From: Fragilariopsis cylindrus CCMP1102
Lineage: Eukaryota > Bacillariophyta > Bacillariophyceae > Bacillariales > Bacillariaceae
Direction of reading: 5' to 3'
Length of the DNA stretch: 64,000 nt
Assembly (NCBI GenBank): GCA_900095095.1
Contig: FMBT01000424.1
Coordinates: 58,868 to 122,867 of the forward strand
Position numbers and translations under genes: made by a program. The notes beneath the pieces were generated by a model, which did no database searches, was not told where the DNA came from, and worked only from the letters and a program-made list of their open reading frames with translations. The stretch's first letter is position 1. Every line of letters begins with the position of its first letter. Positions 1-10,755 of the stretch are shown here, piece by piece.

Positions 1-1
1 A

Positions 2-1429
2 TCGAAAAAATTACAACGTAGGTTTTGGTTAGAAACAATCTGTGCTAATCTTACCCGTCCGGTTGACAACATTGTCGTACCACCTGTTGCAACAGTAGTA
101 GTAGCAGTAGATGAAACTAGTAGAAGTATTACGAATGATGAAAATGATGATGATGCTGTATCACATTCGCAAACACGATTAATGTCACATTCAATTTGGT
201 TCAAACCTGATCAACGAAAGAAAAAACGTGGAAAACAAAAAAAGAGAACTGCTGATTCTGCTAAGAAGGAAGAAGATAATGATCATGATTATTATCGTGG
301 AAAACAAAAAAAGAGAACAAAGACTGCAACAAACTCTTCATCGTCAACGAAGAAGAATCCTTCAATTATGTTGCCAACGACAAAGAAAAAGAAGAAAGCA
401 GCAACAGTTGCAACAGGAACAGGAACGGCGACAACAATAAAGAAAAGAAAGAAAGCGATTCTACCTATGAAGGCAAAACTGGCATCATCTACTATCAAGA
501 ATAAAATGAAGACAAATGATAATAAGAAGAAAACTACCGGTGCGACTGGTAAGGCAACGAGTACAACCGTTCGGAAACGACGTATGACTGCACAATTACC
601 TAGAACCAGTAATAGTAATAAAACGAAACCGAAAATACGTCTTAGTATTAGTCAATCTAAGATTACTGCATCAACGGCAACAGCATCTGTAGAATCAGTC
701 CCTCGATTATCGGTGTTTGGAGACGATGACGACAGTGACGAAGATGAGGATGTAAATGAAAATGTTGCAATAGAAATCGATGAGAAGGATTATGATGACG
801 ATACTGACGAGTACGACATCGATAATGGCAATGATAATAGTAACAATAATGCAGTGGAAGATGAAATTAAGAAACAGTCTTCTTCATCTTATGCATTTGC
901 TCTCAATGCATCATCATCGTCAGAAGCTTCATCAGTAGCCTCTGACAATAATGATAGTGACAATGAAAAAGAGGAAAAAGAACATGATAGCGACGACGAA
1001 ACAGAAGAAGAGGAAGACGATAATAATAACAATGACGATAGTGATGATGCAAGTGACGACGATGACGATGACAACGAAGAGGAAGATGCGGACGATGATG
1101 ATGATGATGATGATGAACGGGCTCCTACATCTCCTGATTGGGGTGCTTCTCAAAATCGGCATCCGTATTTATCAACGAAACGACGACGATCGTCTATAGC
1201 TAGATTGGATAGTTCTGGTATATATTCAACATTTAATGTTGAGGGAGCAACTGCAGCATCAACAACAACGGAGCCCCCATCATCTGCAGTGACGGCGACT
1301 GGAGAAACAGCAGCAGCAGGAACAACGACCGGTGGTGCTTTGACTGCAGGCGGCGGTGGAGGTGGTGGATTTAGTTCATATGGATTCGGTGGAAGTGAAT
1401 CATCATCCGAAGATGAGATTCCGTTTTAA
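2..1429 (+). CDS. C-terminal part of a highly charged, low-complexity protein (5' end outside window)
   Basis: The frame is open from base 2, so the gene enters from the left and about the last 475 residues are visible. The first ~60 residues (including RRFWLETICANL) look folded. They are followed by a long basic stretch rich in Lys/Thr with several KKRK-type clusters and a repeated RGKQKKRT motif, then an acidic Asp/Glu/Asn/Ser block around bases 720-1110, then a Ser/Gly-rich tail ending EDEIPF. The basic clusters suggest a nuclear or nucleolar protein. I do not recognise the family from this end, so no function is given. An ATG at 182 exists but is probably internal, because the upstream codons are coding-like and in frame. 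Confidence 0.6.
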   Translation, partial: SKKLQRRFWLETICANLTRPVDNIVVPPVATVVVAVDETSRSITNDENDDDAVSHSQTRLMSHSIWFKPDQRKKKRGKQKKRTADSAKKEEDNDHDYYRGKQKKRTKTATNSSSSTKKNPSIMLPTTKKKKKAATVATGTGTATTIKKRKKAILPMKAKLASSTIKNKMKTNDNKKKTTGATGKATSTTVRKRRMTAQLPRTSNSNKTKPKIRLSISQSKITASTATASVESVPRLSVFGDDDDSDEDEDVNENVAIEIDEKDYDDDTDEYDIDNGNDNSNNNAVEDEIKKQSSSSYAFALNASSSSEASSVASDNNDSDNEKEEKEHDSDDETEEEEDDNNNNDDSDDASDDDDDDNEEEDADDDDDDDDERAPTSPDWGASQNRHPYLSTKRRRSSIARLDSSGIYSTFNVEGATAASTTTEPPSSAVTATGETAAAGTTTGGALTAGGGGGGGFSSYGFGGSESSSEDEIPF

Positions 1430-1947
1430 AAATGATTTCTGAAAAACGTCGTAATCGAGCACATTTTACTGATGATTTTTGATTCTGGGAATAGCACTCA
1501 CAGAAGTGTGATCTTCGTTTCTACTACTGATTCATTCCAAAGACTAAAAATACTGGATGTACACTAGTACCACTGGTGCAACGACGAGAGCGCGTAATCA
1601 CTAACAACGACAAATCGGGAGGAAAAGACCATGCCTACAAGAGAGAACGACAACGAGAAAATTTAGTATGCTCCCGTGGAACGCACTCATCTAACAACTC
1701 TAAGTAGTTATCTAAGTAGAGACCTTCAATAATTAGTATAGAAAGGTACGCATGTAGCTTCCGTAATATAATGTTGCTTCTTAATTTTAATTTGTTTTTA
1801 TAGTAGAAGATGTAGGACAAAATGTCGTTCCTTCCATTCGTATAGTCTTATTTGGTTATGCTATGTGTTTGTGTGTCGAAGTAGAGCAACTGATGCCGAT
1901 GTCGTATAATGTATTGTTTTTGTTGTTTGTATTCACTTTTAAAAGGT

Positions 1948-1979
<32 letters not shown>

Positions 1980-2640
1980 CTTGTGAATCAAACAATCCCA
2001 AATGAGTGTGTACCTACCAAGAAATTCATACTTGAATCAAGACAATTGATTTGTGAATGCCTGTCCATCATCATGATGATGCCAAACAATTATCATAGTA
2101 GCGCAGTGTCAATCATTATGGTCATCTCCTACAAAGTATGGTGTATTCCGTACATAAAAATCAAAATTGATTGAGAGAACGTATATTTTTCTTCATTCCA
2201 TTATCCATCAAAGAATATATAATCCATCTAGGAATAAGCATAGGTAAGGTATCATAGGTGGCAAACACATACTTGGTACTTTTCCTTTGATTCATTCACT
2301 AATCACAGAAGATAAAAGGGAGTTGATTTATTTCGAACAGTCGTACACGTGTACATTCGACATTTATTATTGTTTTTAAGAAAGAAGACTAACTTAACGT
2401 TACCTTTTAATTACTCATTTTAACGATTCGCAATTATATTTCCGAACTTACAGTAGCTTGCTTACCTATCTACCACCGCCCCACCATCATCATCCAAATT
2501 GTAAACAGTGTAACAGTGTCGTGTGTCGTTCAATGCATCAATGGACGAATGACCCTGAGCTGATCAACTGTTGTATCGTTTCCAAACAAAACACCAGGAG
2601 CCCATCCTTTCATACTCTGACGACAGCATAGATAGACGAC
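1430..2640. other. Intergenic region
   Basis: No convincing gene is seen. It holds a TG-dinucleotide run at 1948-1976 and a G-poor, AT-rich stretch leading to the start of the secreted-protein gene. Small open frames here have microsatellite-driven composition and no recognisable domain. Confidence 0.6.
1948..1976. repeat. (TG)n microsatellite
   Basis: An uninterrupted dinucleotide run of 29 bases lies in intergenic DNA. Confidence 0.95.
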
Positions 2641-3318
2641 ATGGTACAGTTTCTCTCCGTCATATCTTTTGTGATATTTATCGCCGTTGTTGTTGCATCC
2701 TCTTCTGCAGACAATAATCACGACGATGATGCTACGCTTATCGCCGTCGAAAAAACAGCTTTAGAATTGAATTATGGTGTAGACGTATATGAATGTGACA
2801 GCAATTTGGATTTGTTGGAAGGAACAGATCGTGCTAAGAAAGTGGTAGCGACTTTAATTCGAATCTGTTTTGTACCGAACGAAGAGACAATCGAAGCTGG
2901 CGCTACTATTGATAAAGTGAACTCTTTTGTTTGGTCAACAACCACCCGTGACGGCGACGAGCTTGTACACGAGGCTGTGATAAACGGAGAAGGAGATAAC
3001 ATTATGAGCGCACTTACATGCAAAGATGGAGGAAAAATATGTTCACTAGAATCGTTGTTGAGTACAAATTTCTATGGACAAGATACAGGATCTGCTATAG
3101 GGATTGGAGAAGTAACGTTAACTAAAGGAGCTGGCACTGTCCCAGCAAATAGAGATATCTTCCAACTTAATTTCAATGTTAAATTTACCAATGACGATGG
3201 TACAGAGATGAGTGAAGAAGAAAAGGCTGATCTTTTTGAAAAAGCTAATGAGCATAATGCTGCCATTGAAGCAGGTAAAGATAAGACTGTGAACGAAGAA
3301 GTAAAGGATGAACTTTAG
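2641..3318 (+). CDS. Small secreted/ER-lumenal protein ending in KDEL
   Basis: This is a single-exon gene of 225 residues. The N-terminus (MVQFLSVISFVIFIAVVVASSSA) is a clear signal peptide with likely cleavage near residue 22-24. The mature part is acidic and has four cysteines (in YECDS, RICFV, LTCKD and KICSL), enough for two disulfides. The last four residues are KDEL, the classical ER-retrieval signal, so residence in the ER lumen is a reasonable inference rather than export. No catalytic motif is recognised and I cannot name the family; lineage-specific secreted proteins of this size are common in diatoms. The start is the first ATG, just ahead of the hydrophobic stretch. Confidence 0.75.
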   Translation: MVQFLSVISFVIFIAVVVASSSADNNHDDDATLIAVEKTALELNYGVDVYECDSNLDLLEGTDRAKKVVATLIRICFVPNEETIEAGATIDKVNSFVWSTTTRDGDELVHEAVINGEGDNIMSALTCKDGGKICSLESLLSTNFYGQDTGSAIGIGEVTLTKGAGTVPANRDIFQLNFNVKFTNDDGTEMSEEEKADLFEKANEHNAAIEAGKDKTVNEEVKDEL

Positions 3319-3821
3319 ATGACTGAGAGTGAGATACGCGACTTGTAAAAACACCAAGTATGATGATTCTTTCACTGCATAATATTATGATATGAAAAAT
3401 GTATCCATTGATATACATACTATTAGTATTAATATTACAGTATTAGGACCTATTATATAACAAACTACGATGCAGTGAGTATCGATTCTTTACTTTGGAT
3501 TTTTAGGCCTGTAACGAATATCTCCTCCTACAGTACAGCTCCTACAGAGTGGAGGGCACTTGTGTCTATATTTCAGTCTTTTTTTCTTGATATATTGTTT
3601 CTCTATATATCAATTCATTTATGTTGTTCAGTCCTAGGGGGATTCCTATTATATTAGTGTGTTCATATACATGGCAACATGTTGTGCTTTGCCTTTTTTC
3701 CTCCTTTCCCCCTTTCTCCTTTGCTTGATGTTTGTCTATCAAAACAGTAAGGCATTTCATTGTTAATGTGATTCCACAAGCTGGGGGGGGGGGGGGCAAC
3801 TCTAATCCACAACAAGACTAC

Positions 3822-4414
3822 TTAACAGGATTCCTGTTAAAAGGAATTTTGCAGTATTTTACGCGTGTTAATAACACGCGTTAATTGGAAGAAGAAATTT
3901 TCAAAAATAAGATGAAAATCTTTGGAAGCTGATAATAATAAAAATACTAGTGCAAAATTGTACAAATTCGACGCATGCAAGAATCGAACCAACGTCCTTG
4001 TACTGAACCGCGGTGGTGTGTCACCAACTACGCTACAAGCGGAGTTACGTTGATTCGTGCAAGTCCCTAAATATTCTGAGGATATATAGATTGAAAAAAT
4101 CGCGCAGAAAACCCACTCAAATTATTCCTCGTGCTTTTACTCGCGCCGGATTCGATCCCTGCACCTCTCTCGCGAATTTTCCCAGGGGGCTCTTCCGATT
4201 TATTATTATTGCCACGTATTACGCTGTAGGTACGGCCAATACAAAGCTTTTTCCGCGTATTTTCACTGAATAAGAAAGCACACGCCGTTGAACGGAGACG
4301 CGCTGTGTCTCAATAGGGGGCGCTAAGTCCGTTTTTTGGGGGAGAAATGCCCCCCCGAAAAATACACCCCAAAAAGTGGCTCTCGGCTGAGAGCCATAAC
4401 AGGAATCCTGTTAA
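3822..4414. mobile_element. Non-autonomous TTAA-flanked inverted-repeat element (piggyBac-like MITE candidate)
   Basis: The left end reads TTAA then CAGGATTCCTGTTA. The right end reads TAACAGGAATCCTG then TTAA, its exact inverse complement. This gives 14-bp terminal inverted repeats and TTAA at both flanks, the target duplication typical of the piggyBac superfamily. The ~585-bp body has no coding capacity. It contains a 21-bp palindrome centred at 3871, a hairpin at 4377-4396 (TGGCTCTC/GAGAGCCA), a G-run/C-run hairpin near 4338-4356, and a tRNA-like box A/B pair on the minus strand. GC content and CpG use are higher than in the flanks, which fits an insertion. The assignment to piggyBac rests only on TTAA and the inverted ends. 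Confidence 0.6.
3972..4040 (-). other. tRNA-like sequence with pol III box A and box B
   Basis: On the minus strand, TAGCGTAGTTGG matches the box A consensus in full, and 40-odd bases later GGTTCGATTCT matches box B in 10 of 11 positions. The D-stem pairs in three of four positions, but acceptor and anticodon stems do not close. It is therefore a tRNA relic or tRNA-derived pol III promoter rather than a functional tRNA. A second box-B-like sequence (GGATCGAATCC) occurs on the same strand at about 4146-4156. Its position inside the TTAA-flanked element suggests a SINE-like component or nested insertion. Confidence 0.4.
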
Positions 4415-5098
4415 GACTTTCAATTTAATTTACCTAAAACATAGGTCATTGGAAGTGAGAAATGTTATCTCCATATTTTGAACTACCCTCTTCTTCGTCT
4501 AGATAGTCATGTCACCCACTCAGAGCCAATTCACTGCCAAATAGACTTCAGCATTATGCAACAGTGTGTGCAACAACAACACACAGCAGCAGCAGCAGCA
4601 CCACCACCACAGCACTTCCATCAATCCAATGGATTACTTGCCACAACAATCTGCTGGATGATATGACCGCCTCAGCCATCTATTCTGCTTACTAAGCACT
4701 ACAAAATAATTACATTGAATCTACCAAAAGAAATGAAATTGAATTGAATTGAATTGAAATAATATGAGGGAACACATACATACTGTACATTTTCATCTTA
4801 ATTTGGTTAGGGGGAAACGGTTTTTCTGAAAAACAAAAAATCTCATAATTTTTGAGTGTGAAGTAAGAATCAATAAAATGAGCGTGATCGATGGCGTCAT
4901 TTTTTATGAAAAACACGAACTGAAAGCATACCCGTTGCAATGATAATGGGTCCCTCTATAAGAATATAAACAACAACAATAACCTCCGTGGATTTCACTC
5001 AACGGTAACATTTATCATTTCGAATTCATTCATTTTCACTTAGAGAACACTCATCCGCTTCATCAAACTTCAGATAAGCAACGACGTTGACTCCACTA

Positions 5099-5147
5099 TC
5101 ATTCAACATTCAACATCCAACATTCAACATTCAACATTCAACATTGA
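5099..5147. repeat. Heptamer tandem repeat (ATTCAAC unit)
   Basis: About six copies of a 7-base unit, one with a single substitution, lie upstream of the sulfotransferase-like gene. Confidence 0.85.
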
Positions 5148-5428
5148 CATATACTCATCAGGTTAATAAGAAGTCTTTGGATTTGCAACTACTATTTTAA
5201 ACTACTATCTTAAGGGAGGGAGAATTTCCACGGTGCCTGTAGATTCATTCTTTTGTTACTCTTATTGAGAAGAAAAAGAAGACGAAGAATTTATTTCTTT
5301 TAGACCTTGTCTATCGTCGTCTACTAACACATAGTTGGGAACAATATCCAAAGAAAGAACTGATAGCTAGCTAGCTAGTTTCAAATTACAAAATCATAAT
5401 CGAAAACGTTTTCGAATTTCGTGTCACC

Positions 5429-6840
5429 ATGGGATCAATGAGTCCAAAAAACAACAACAATAGCAACAACAACAATAATAATAACAATAAGAAGAATCGG
5501 TCGATCAGTATCACGGATCATCAAAGGCAGGCAATCATTCTGTTATTTCTTTCTGCGATTATATATATTGCATGTCAATTTGATTCCACTTTAAATTATG
5601 TTGTACCCTCAGAAGAAAAAATACTAGAAGGTCCAAAACCAGGTACTAAAGTTGCAATGATAGCATTGCTTGGAGAACGTAACTCCGGTACTCGATGGAC
5701 GTCGTCGTAAGTTTTAAAAAATAAAAATAAAATGTGATATATATATATATTATACCGTTTTTGAGTTTACACCACAACTGACAATCGGAGAAAGAAAAAG
5801 AAATCATCTCATCTCATCTCATTTATTATATACTATATTATATTATATTATATATTCCCATTATCTTATTCAATATCTCTTTTTTGTTGTTGTTAAATTT
5901 CTTGGCCTGGCCTGACTCTGACTGACAGACATTTAATGGAATGTTTCGGACATGCAATTGAGGTACGATCATCTATTTTTATTCTTTTATTGCATCTGCC
6001 ACTGCTATTTTTTTTAGTCCTCTCCTCGGAATATTATACAATTCATATTTTATCTTTAACGTTTTTTTCTTCCCTTGTGTTTCTTTTCTTCTTTGCTGAT
6101 TGTTCTTTCTTTCTTTGCTTACTTACTTGCCTACTTCGTTGGCTGTTGTTATTTGTTCTGTAAAGGTTCGTACAAAGCTTACAAGATACAAACATTGGTT
6201 CCAGTATCCTGCATCATATAGATACCCACATGAAACATTAGTGATTGCACAATTTCGAAATCCATATGATTGGCTTAAGGCTATGCAACACGTTCCTCAT
6301 CACGCTCCGGATCATTTACAGTACCGTCCAGATGATAGATGGATGGAATTTTTAACCTCACCCTGGACAATGGAACGAGTTGGAACGGATAAAATAAATA
6401 ACACAAGACGGTGTCAGGAACATTTTGAATATAAGGATGTAATTTCTTGTGAAACGGAACCTCTTCCCCGTACTTCTTATAAGAAATTGGATTACAGTAG
6501 ACACCAACCCTTTTATGAAATGAGAAATGATGGGAGTGGTAAACCATACAACAATGTTATGGAATTTAGGTCTGATAAGATACGAAATTTTTTAAGTATT
6601 AAAAATTACGATGGAATAGCAGATGCATGGCCAGTACAATACGAATATCTTCTAACCAAGGGAACGCATGAATTGTTAAGTGAAGTAACTCGTTGGACAG
6701 GAATTGAACCTAATTGTACTGCTCGACCACCACAGCAACGAAGAAATCGGCCAGTAGAAAGGGAAATGGCCGACTTTGTACGTGAACACTTAAATTGGAC
6801 CGTCGAGGCGTGGATAGGATACGGACCACATAGTTACTAA
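5429..6840 (+). CDS. Sulfotransferase-like type II membrane protein
   Basis: Three exons, 5429-5706, 5929-5962 (only 34 bases) and 6166-6840, join in frame with GT-AG introns to give 328 residues. After an Asn-rich, cytosolic N-tail comes one membrane segment (IILLFLSAIIYIACQF, about residues 37-53), giving a type II Golgi topology. Exon 1 ends in GERNSGTRW, which with exon 2 (SHL) forms the PAPS 5'-phosphosulfate loop typical of sulfotransferases. RNPYDWLKAM resembles the 3'-phosphate-binding motif. The C-terminal region has an N-glycosylation sequon-rich tail. The carbohydrate or protein acceptor is unknown. The gene converges on the GT92 gene 170 bases downstream, which hints at shared glycan work. 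The family call is from motifs only. Confidence 0.7.
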
Positions 6841-7010
6841 GAAAACATGACCGGCGGTATACGTATACCAGTGCTATATAAAATTCAGAATTAAGGATGA
6901 ATTCACACTATAACAATAATAAATTCAATTAAATGATCAATAATACCCAAAGATTTAGCCCAAAACTTTCATCTATTCATATTATCACTCGGTTTATTTA
7001 AAACAAAGGC

Positions 7011-9735
7011 TTATTGTAACTCTAATCTTTTCGCAATCTCTGGTACATGGTCCTTCAATCTATTTTCCAGCTCCTTTACCCAATAATCATCGATTTTGTG
7101 ATTCACATAGCAGTTGAACTTCAAACCATTTTTGCCGTCAGAAATATTCACGCCAGTTAAGTCTTTCGGGAAAGGTGTTCCAAGCCGACAAAAACTGCTA
7201 CCGGTGTAATTTGCCAAGCATGCCTCTTCCCAATAGATCTGTAATGAAACAATATAGTGTAATGAACGCAAACATCAGCATTAATGCGACAAAATACGTA
7301 ACCGGAAACAATAGCACCAGCACAAACATAGGAACGTTGGTTAGTAAATTTTATCAAAATTTATTTACTACACAGTACAATGCTAAACGCAATCACTAAA
7401 CACTCAAACCAGATTACACTTACAGTGTCCTTAGTTGCTACAGCTTTGGTGTGAAGCATTAAGGCTTCCTTAGCCTCGTGGCCAAATCGGGATAGAGGAT
7501 CCGGAAAAGGTGAGCGACTGTTCCATTTCCGTCCAAGTTTTTCGACATCCTGTCTGTTCAGTTCTGACATTACAGTGACTGTGGAGTAATGTATAAAATG
7601 ATGCAGCACATAGTCTGGTCGATAGATCTGCTTCTCTGCGGGCATCTTTTCAGATTTTGCTCCAGGTTTTTGTCTATCGCAATTATATGCTTGAAGCATG
7701 GTGTAATTTTCCGGGACCCTTAGTTGGAAACAATCTGTCTTCCGTCCGCAGTCCTTTGGACCGGTCATTCTAGTTAGATTTGGATCTCTAGAAAAGTAGT
7801 AAAGAAGAGTGAAGACTAAATAAGTAAATAAACCCAACAATGGCAATATCATATGGAATTTAATCATTAATCCATATGAAGACGAGTTCTCAACTTACTC
7901 TATGAAATCTTTCCGCGGCCAAGCTCTCCAAGACCCAAATGAAATAATCTTAGTTTCTTCCTTATCTAACTTATCCAGGAGTGGATGGAGAGAAGTTAAT
8001 TCCCCCATAGGGATTAGGTATTCATCAATATCAAACTATAAAACGAAAAAGAAACGACATGAACAATAATTAGACGTTGGATAGATCAGTCCAAGAAAAA
8101 TAGGGAAGAAATATCGGGGAGAATCGCATAAACTTTCAAATTTCTTACCTGAGCAATCCACTCCGTGTGAGGGCCGAATCTTAGGCGACAGGAGGCTTCA
8201 GCAGCATATTGTGACGACCGTTCACCAGGGCTATCAACATTATTGGGATTGTTATTACACACTTTTGACGGCCATTTGACTATAGTAACATCATCAGGAA
8301 ACATGTCTGCTGCGAATTGAAGTGATTTGTCTGTGGTAAATGCGGCCGTGTTATCGTACAAATAAAAGTGTTCCACCCCAGTGAGTTTGTTGTATGTGAT
8401 CCATTCGAGCAAACGCCGCTGTCCATCATTAATTGCGTGACGATTCCCACGAGTTGAATAACCCGCACTAGCCCAGAGACATGACACTAATCTATTCTGC
8501 TTGACTGGTGCTTTTTCCGTCAACCCAGCCGGGGCCAACACTGCAGCCTCGTCGATTTCATTCCCGTACGTCAGTAGAGATGGCTTACAGATCGGGATGT
8601 TCTGCCATCTGCCTGAATTTTCTATAAGTGGTAGGGTGTGATTCTTTCCCCATTCTACTACTGGGTCAAAAGCTCCTTCAGACGCTCGAAATTCTTTGTA
8701 ATAGGGAGTTAGATACTCATTTGGTGCGCCGTATCGTGTAGGTGTTCGTATTGGAATTATATCTAAAAAGATGGTCGCCCAGTCTTCCACTACGGATGTT
8801 CCCGTTCTAACAGTTTCAACTAAACTTGCCGGTACAGGACACCGGAATAAAAGCTGTGAAGTGTGTATTTGTTTGTTGTCGGTTTCATTTTTATGAAAAA
8901 CAACCCTTTGTCTCTTTCGATGGGATGCCCACTCATAGCTAAAATTAAACACAGAAAGAGTTTCTTCGCCATTCGAAAACCGGCAAATAAATCGAGTAGC
9001 CATTCCATCCTGATCAGCCTCATCGTGCGATGCAAGTCGATATCGAGTACTAGTAGAACTAGAGTCTTTGTCTCCTGCTTGGTGTATCCTTTTAACGGAA
9101 ACATGCTGAAAAAGTGCAACTTGTGGTGCCAGGTGTTGATAAATCTCCTTTTCTTTACTACTCCTTCCAGTCTTACACCGGCGCTTATTTTGTGCGACAA
9201 TCTGGATAAACTTCCCATCATGTGTAGGGAAAATATCATGAATCCAGGGAAGAAAAGGATCGGCGTCTGGGAAATCATCTGCAGGAAATTGCTCTATAAG
9301 CCGACTGCAAGAATTCACCCTGGGAAATGCCGTTCTGATCAAGTCATCTGCTTTGGCGTCCCTCGCCGGTAATGGTTTTCGACTCCATTTTTTTTCGTCA
9401 ACAATCGGCTCCAAGTAGGCAGTCAAAATACGATCATGAGAAGCCTTGTTTTCTTTTGGTGAGGGATTCTTGTCATTATTGACAACGATTTTATTTCTCT
9501 TTTTATCGTTACTATATGGTTGAAACCCTACAAGTGGTGGCGGTGAACTATTGTTGCTTTTACTTATGTTGTCGAATTTATTAGCGTGCTTGGCAATTAG
9601 ACACATTGCCACGATGTAGAAAAAAATCAACGCAACCAATGCATAAAGGATAACTAACGAGAGAGATAGTCTCCTCTTATTGGAAGAACGATTATTTTTC
9701 GTTGGGATTTTTTTCCCTTTCAGTGCCCCCATCAT
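7011..9735 (-). CDS. Family 92 glycosyltransferase (GT92/DUF23), copy A
   Basis: Four exons on the minus strand (9735-8149, 8035-7899, 7787-7424, 7238-7011) join in frame to 771 residues. A membrane anchor lies near residues 23-48, so this is a type II Golgi-type enzyme with a lumenal catalytic part. The GT92 core starts near residue 416 (LVSCLWASAGYSTRGN), continues through the HFYLYDN and NNPNNVDSPGERSSQ blocks, and reaches the metal-binding DxD as FDIDEY exactly at the start of exon 2. A C-terminal block with AEKQIYRPDYV and PDPLSRFG is shared with copy B. The family transfers sugars, classically galactose, onto glycans; the acceptor here is unknown. It is a tandem paralogue of the gene at 10756-13492. 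Confidence 0.85.
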
Positions 9736-10755
9736 TGTGAATTCATTACAATGTACGGTATTATGGTTTGAATCTAATTGGAGTTCGTGATGTGGGTTGA
9801 TGTTATTTCAAATTTCCTTCGGTTCACACGCAGCATCAATATTCAATATGTAATATGCATACTGTAGGTTTATTTTAAGTGTGTCTCGAATAATCAAATA
9901 AAAGTATTTTTTGATTTTTTGCAGTCATTATAATGACTGCAAACAAAAATTCTCCTTATTACAGTCGACTTCAATCTCAAGTTCAATGAATAATATACAG
10001 CATGATAATAATATGATAGGTGTTGATATAGATTAGATTATCCGCACAGCAAATAGATATGTTTTGGAGTTATTGCATATTACTATTGAATTTACAAAAC
10101 ACAGCATGATTTGAATGGAATTGAGGGATTATGATTACTAATTTCAGCAACAATAACTTTTCATTCTCAATACATTATAAGCTCAATACGATCCATAAGA
10201 TGTTGTAACATTACATTAGACTTTTGTCTCTATAAAACTAGTGTGGTGAAATGTTATCACTACAGCAAAGATACATCAGTGGCACAGTAGTTGTATTGAC
10301 TTATGATAGTCTATCACTTCTAGACAGTGGAAAAAGGCAACCAGCCACTACATGTATGGTGTGAAGATGTAGTGTTCACAATGAAATAAGACTTATACGA
10401 TTTATTGCGGCAAATGTCAACTTGTATAATTCATTTAAACCTACTTTGTTGACTGCCAATAGGTGTCATGGGTTTGCCCTCATCAGTATTCTGCTAGAAA
10501 TTCCAGAATAAATTATATTATCAAACAAGCAAAAGAAAAAGTTGAAAGCCTACAGAGAAACACATACTATGATTGACACGCAAACACACAAAGCACGGGG
10601 ATTGAAGTCCTTTAGTATTTTTTCCAAAACAAATTGAGGCTCTTAATTTGCAAATGACATGAAGAGTAAAAAAATTCTAAGAAATTGATAGGAATGTGCC
10701 AAAAGCAACACTTTTTCTAACTATTGAATATTGAATACATGGTAAATTTTTTCTA
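9736..10755. other. Intergenic region between the two GT92 genes
   Basis: This is the promoter region of copy A and the 3' flank of copy B. It has one perfect palindrome at 9918-9943; I see no gene in the rest. Confidence 0.6.
9918..9943. promoter_or_regulatory. 26-bp perfect palindrome upstream of GT92 copy A
   Basis: The two 13-base arms (TTTGCAGTCATTA and its inverse complement) meet without a spacer, about 185 bases upstream of the copy A start codon. It could be a dimeric-factor site or a cruciform. Its function is not known. Confidence 0.5.

Larger units (their letters stand above)
3319..5428. other. Intergenic region carrying an inverted-repeat element
   Basis: No protein gene is supported. 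The region includes a run of 14 G at 3783-3796, the TTAA-flanked element at 3822-4414, an ATTGA-type run near 4736-4757, a heptamer repeat at 5099-5147, and the 5' flank of the sulfotransferase-like gene. Confidence 0.6.

Noticed and set aside
1863-2174. 103-residue open frame
   Set aside because: It is kept open by a TG microsatellite and has no recognisable domain or coding-like neighbours.
3972-4040. A functional tRNA gene
   Set aside because: Box A and B are present, but acceptor and anticodon stems do not pair; kept only as a tRNA-like relic.
8863-9372. Plus-strand open frame of 169 residues
   Set aside because: It is an antisense shadow of GT92 copy A exon 1.
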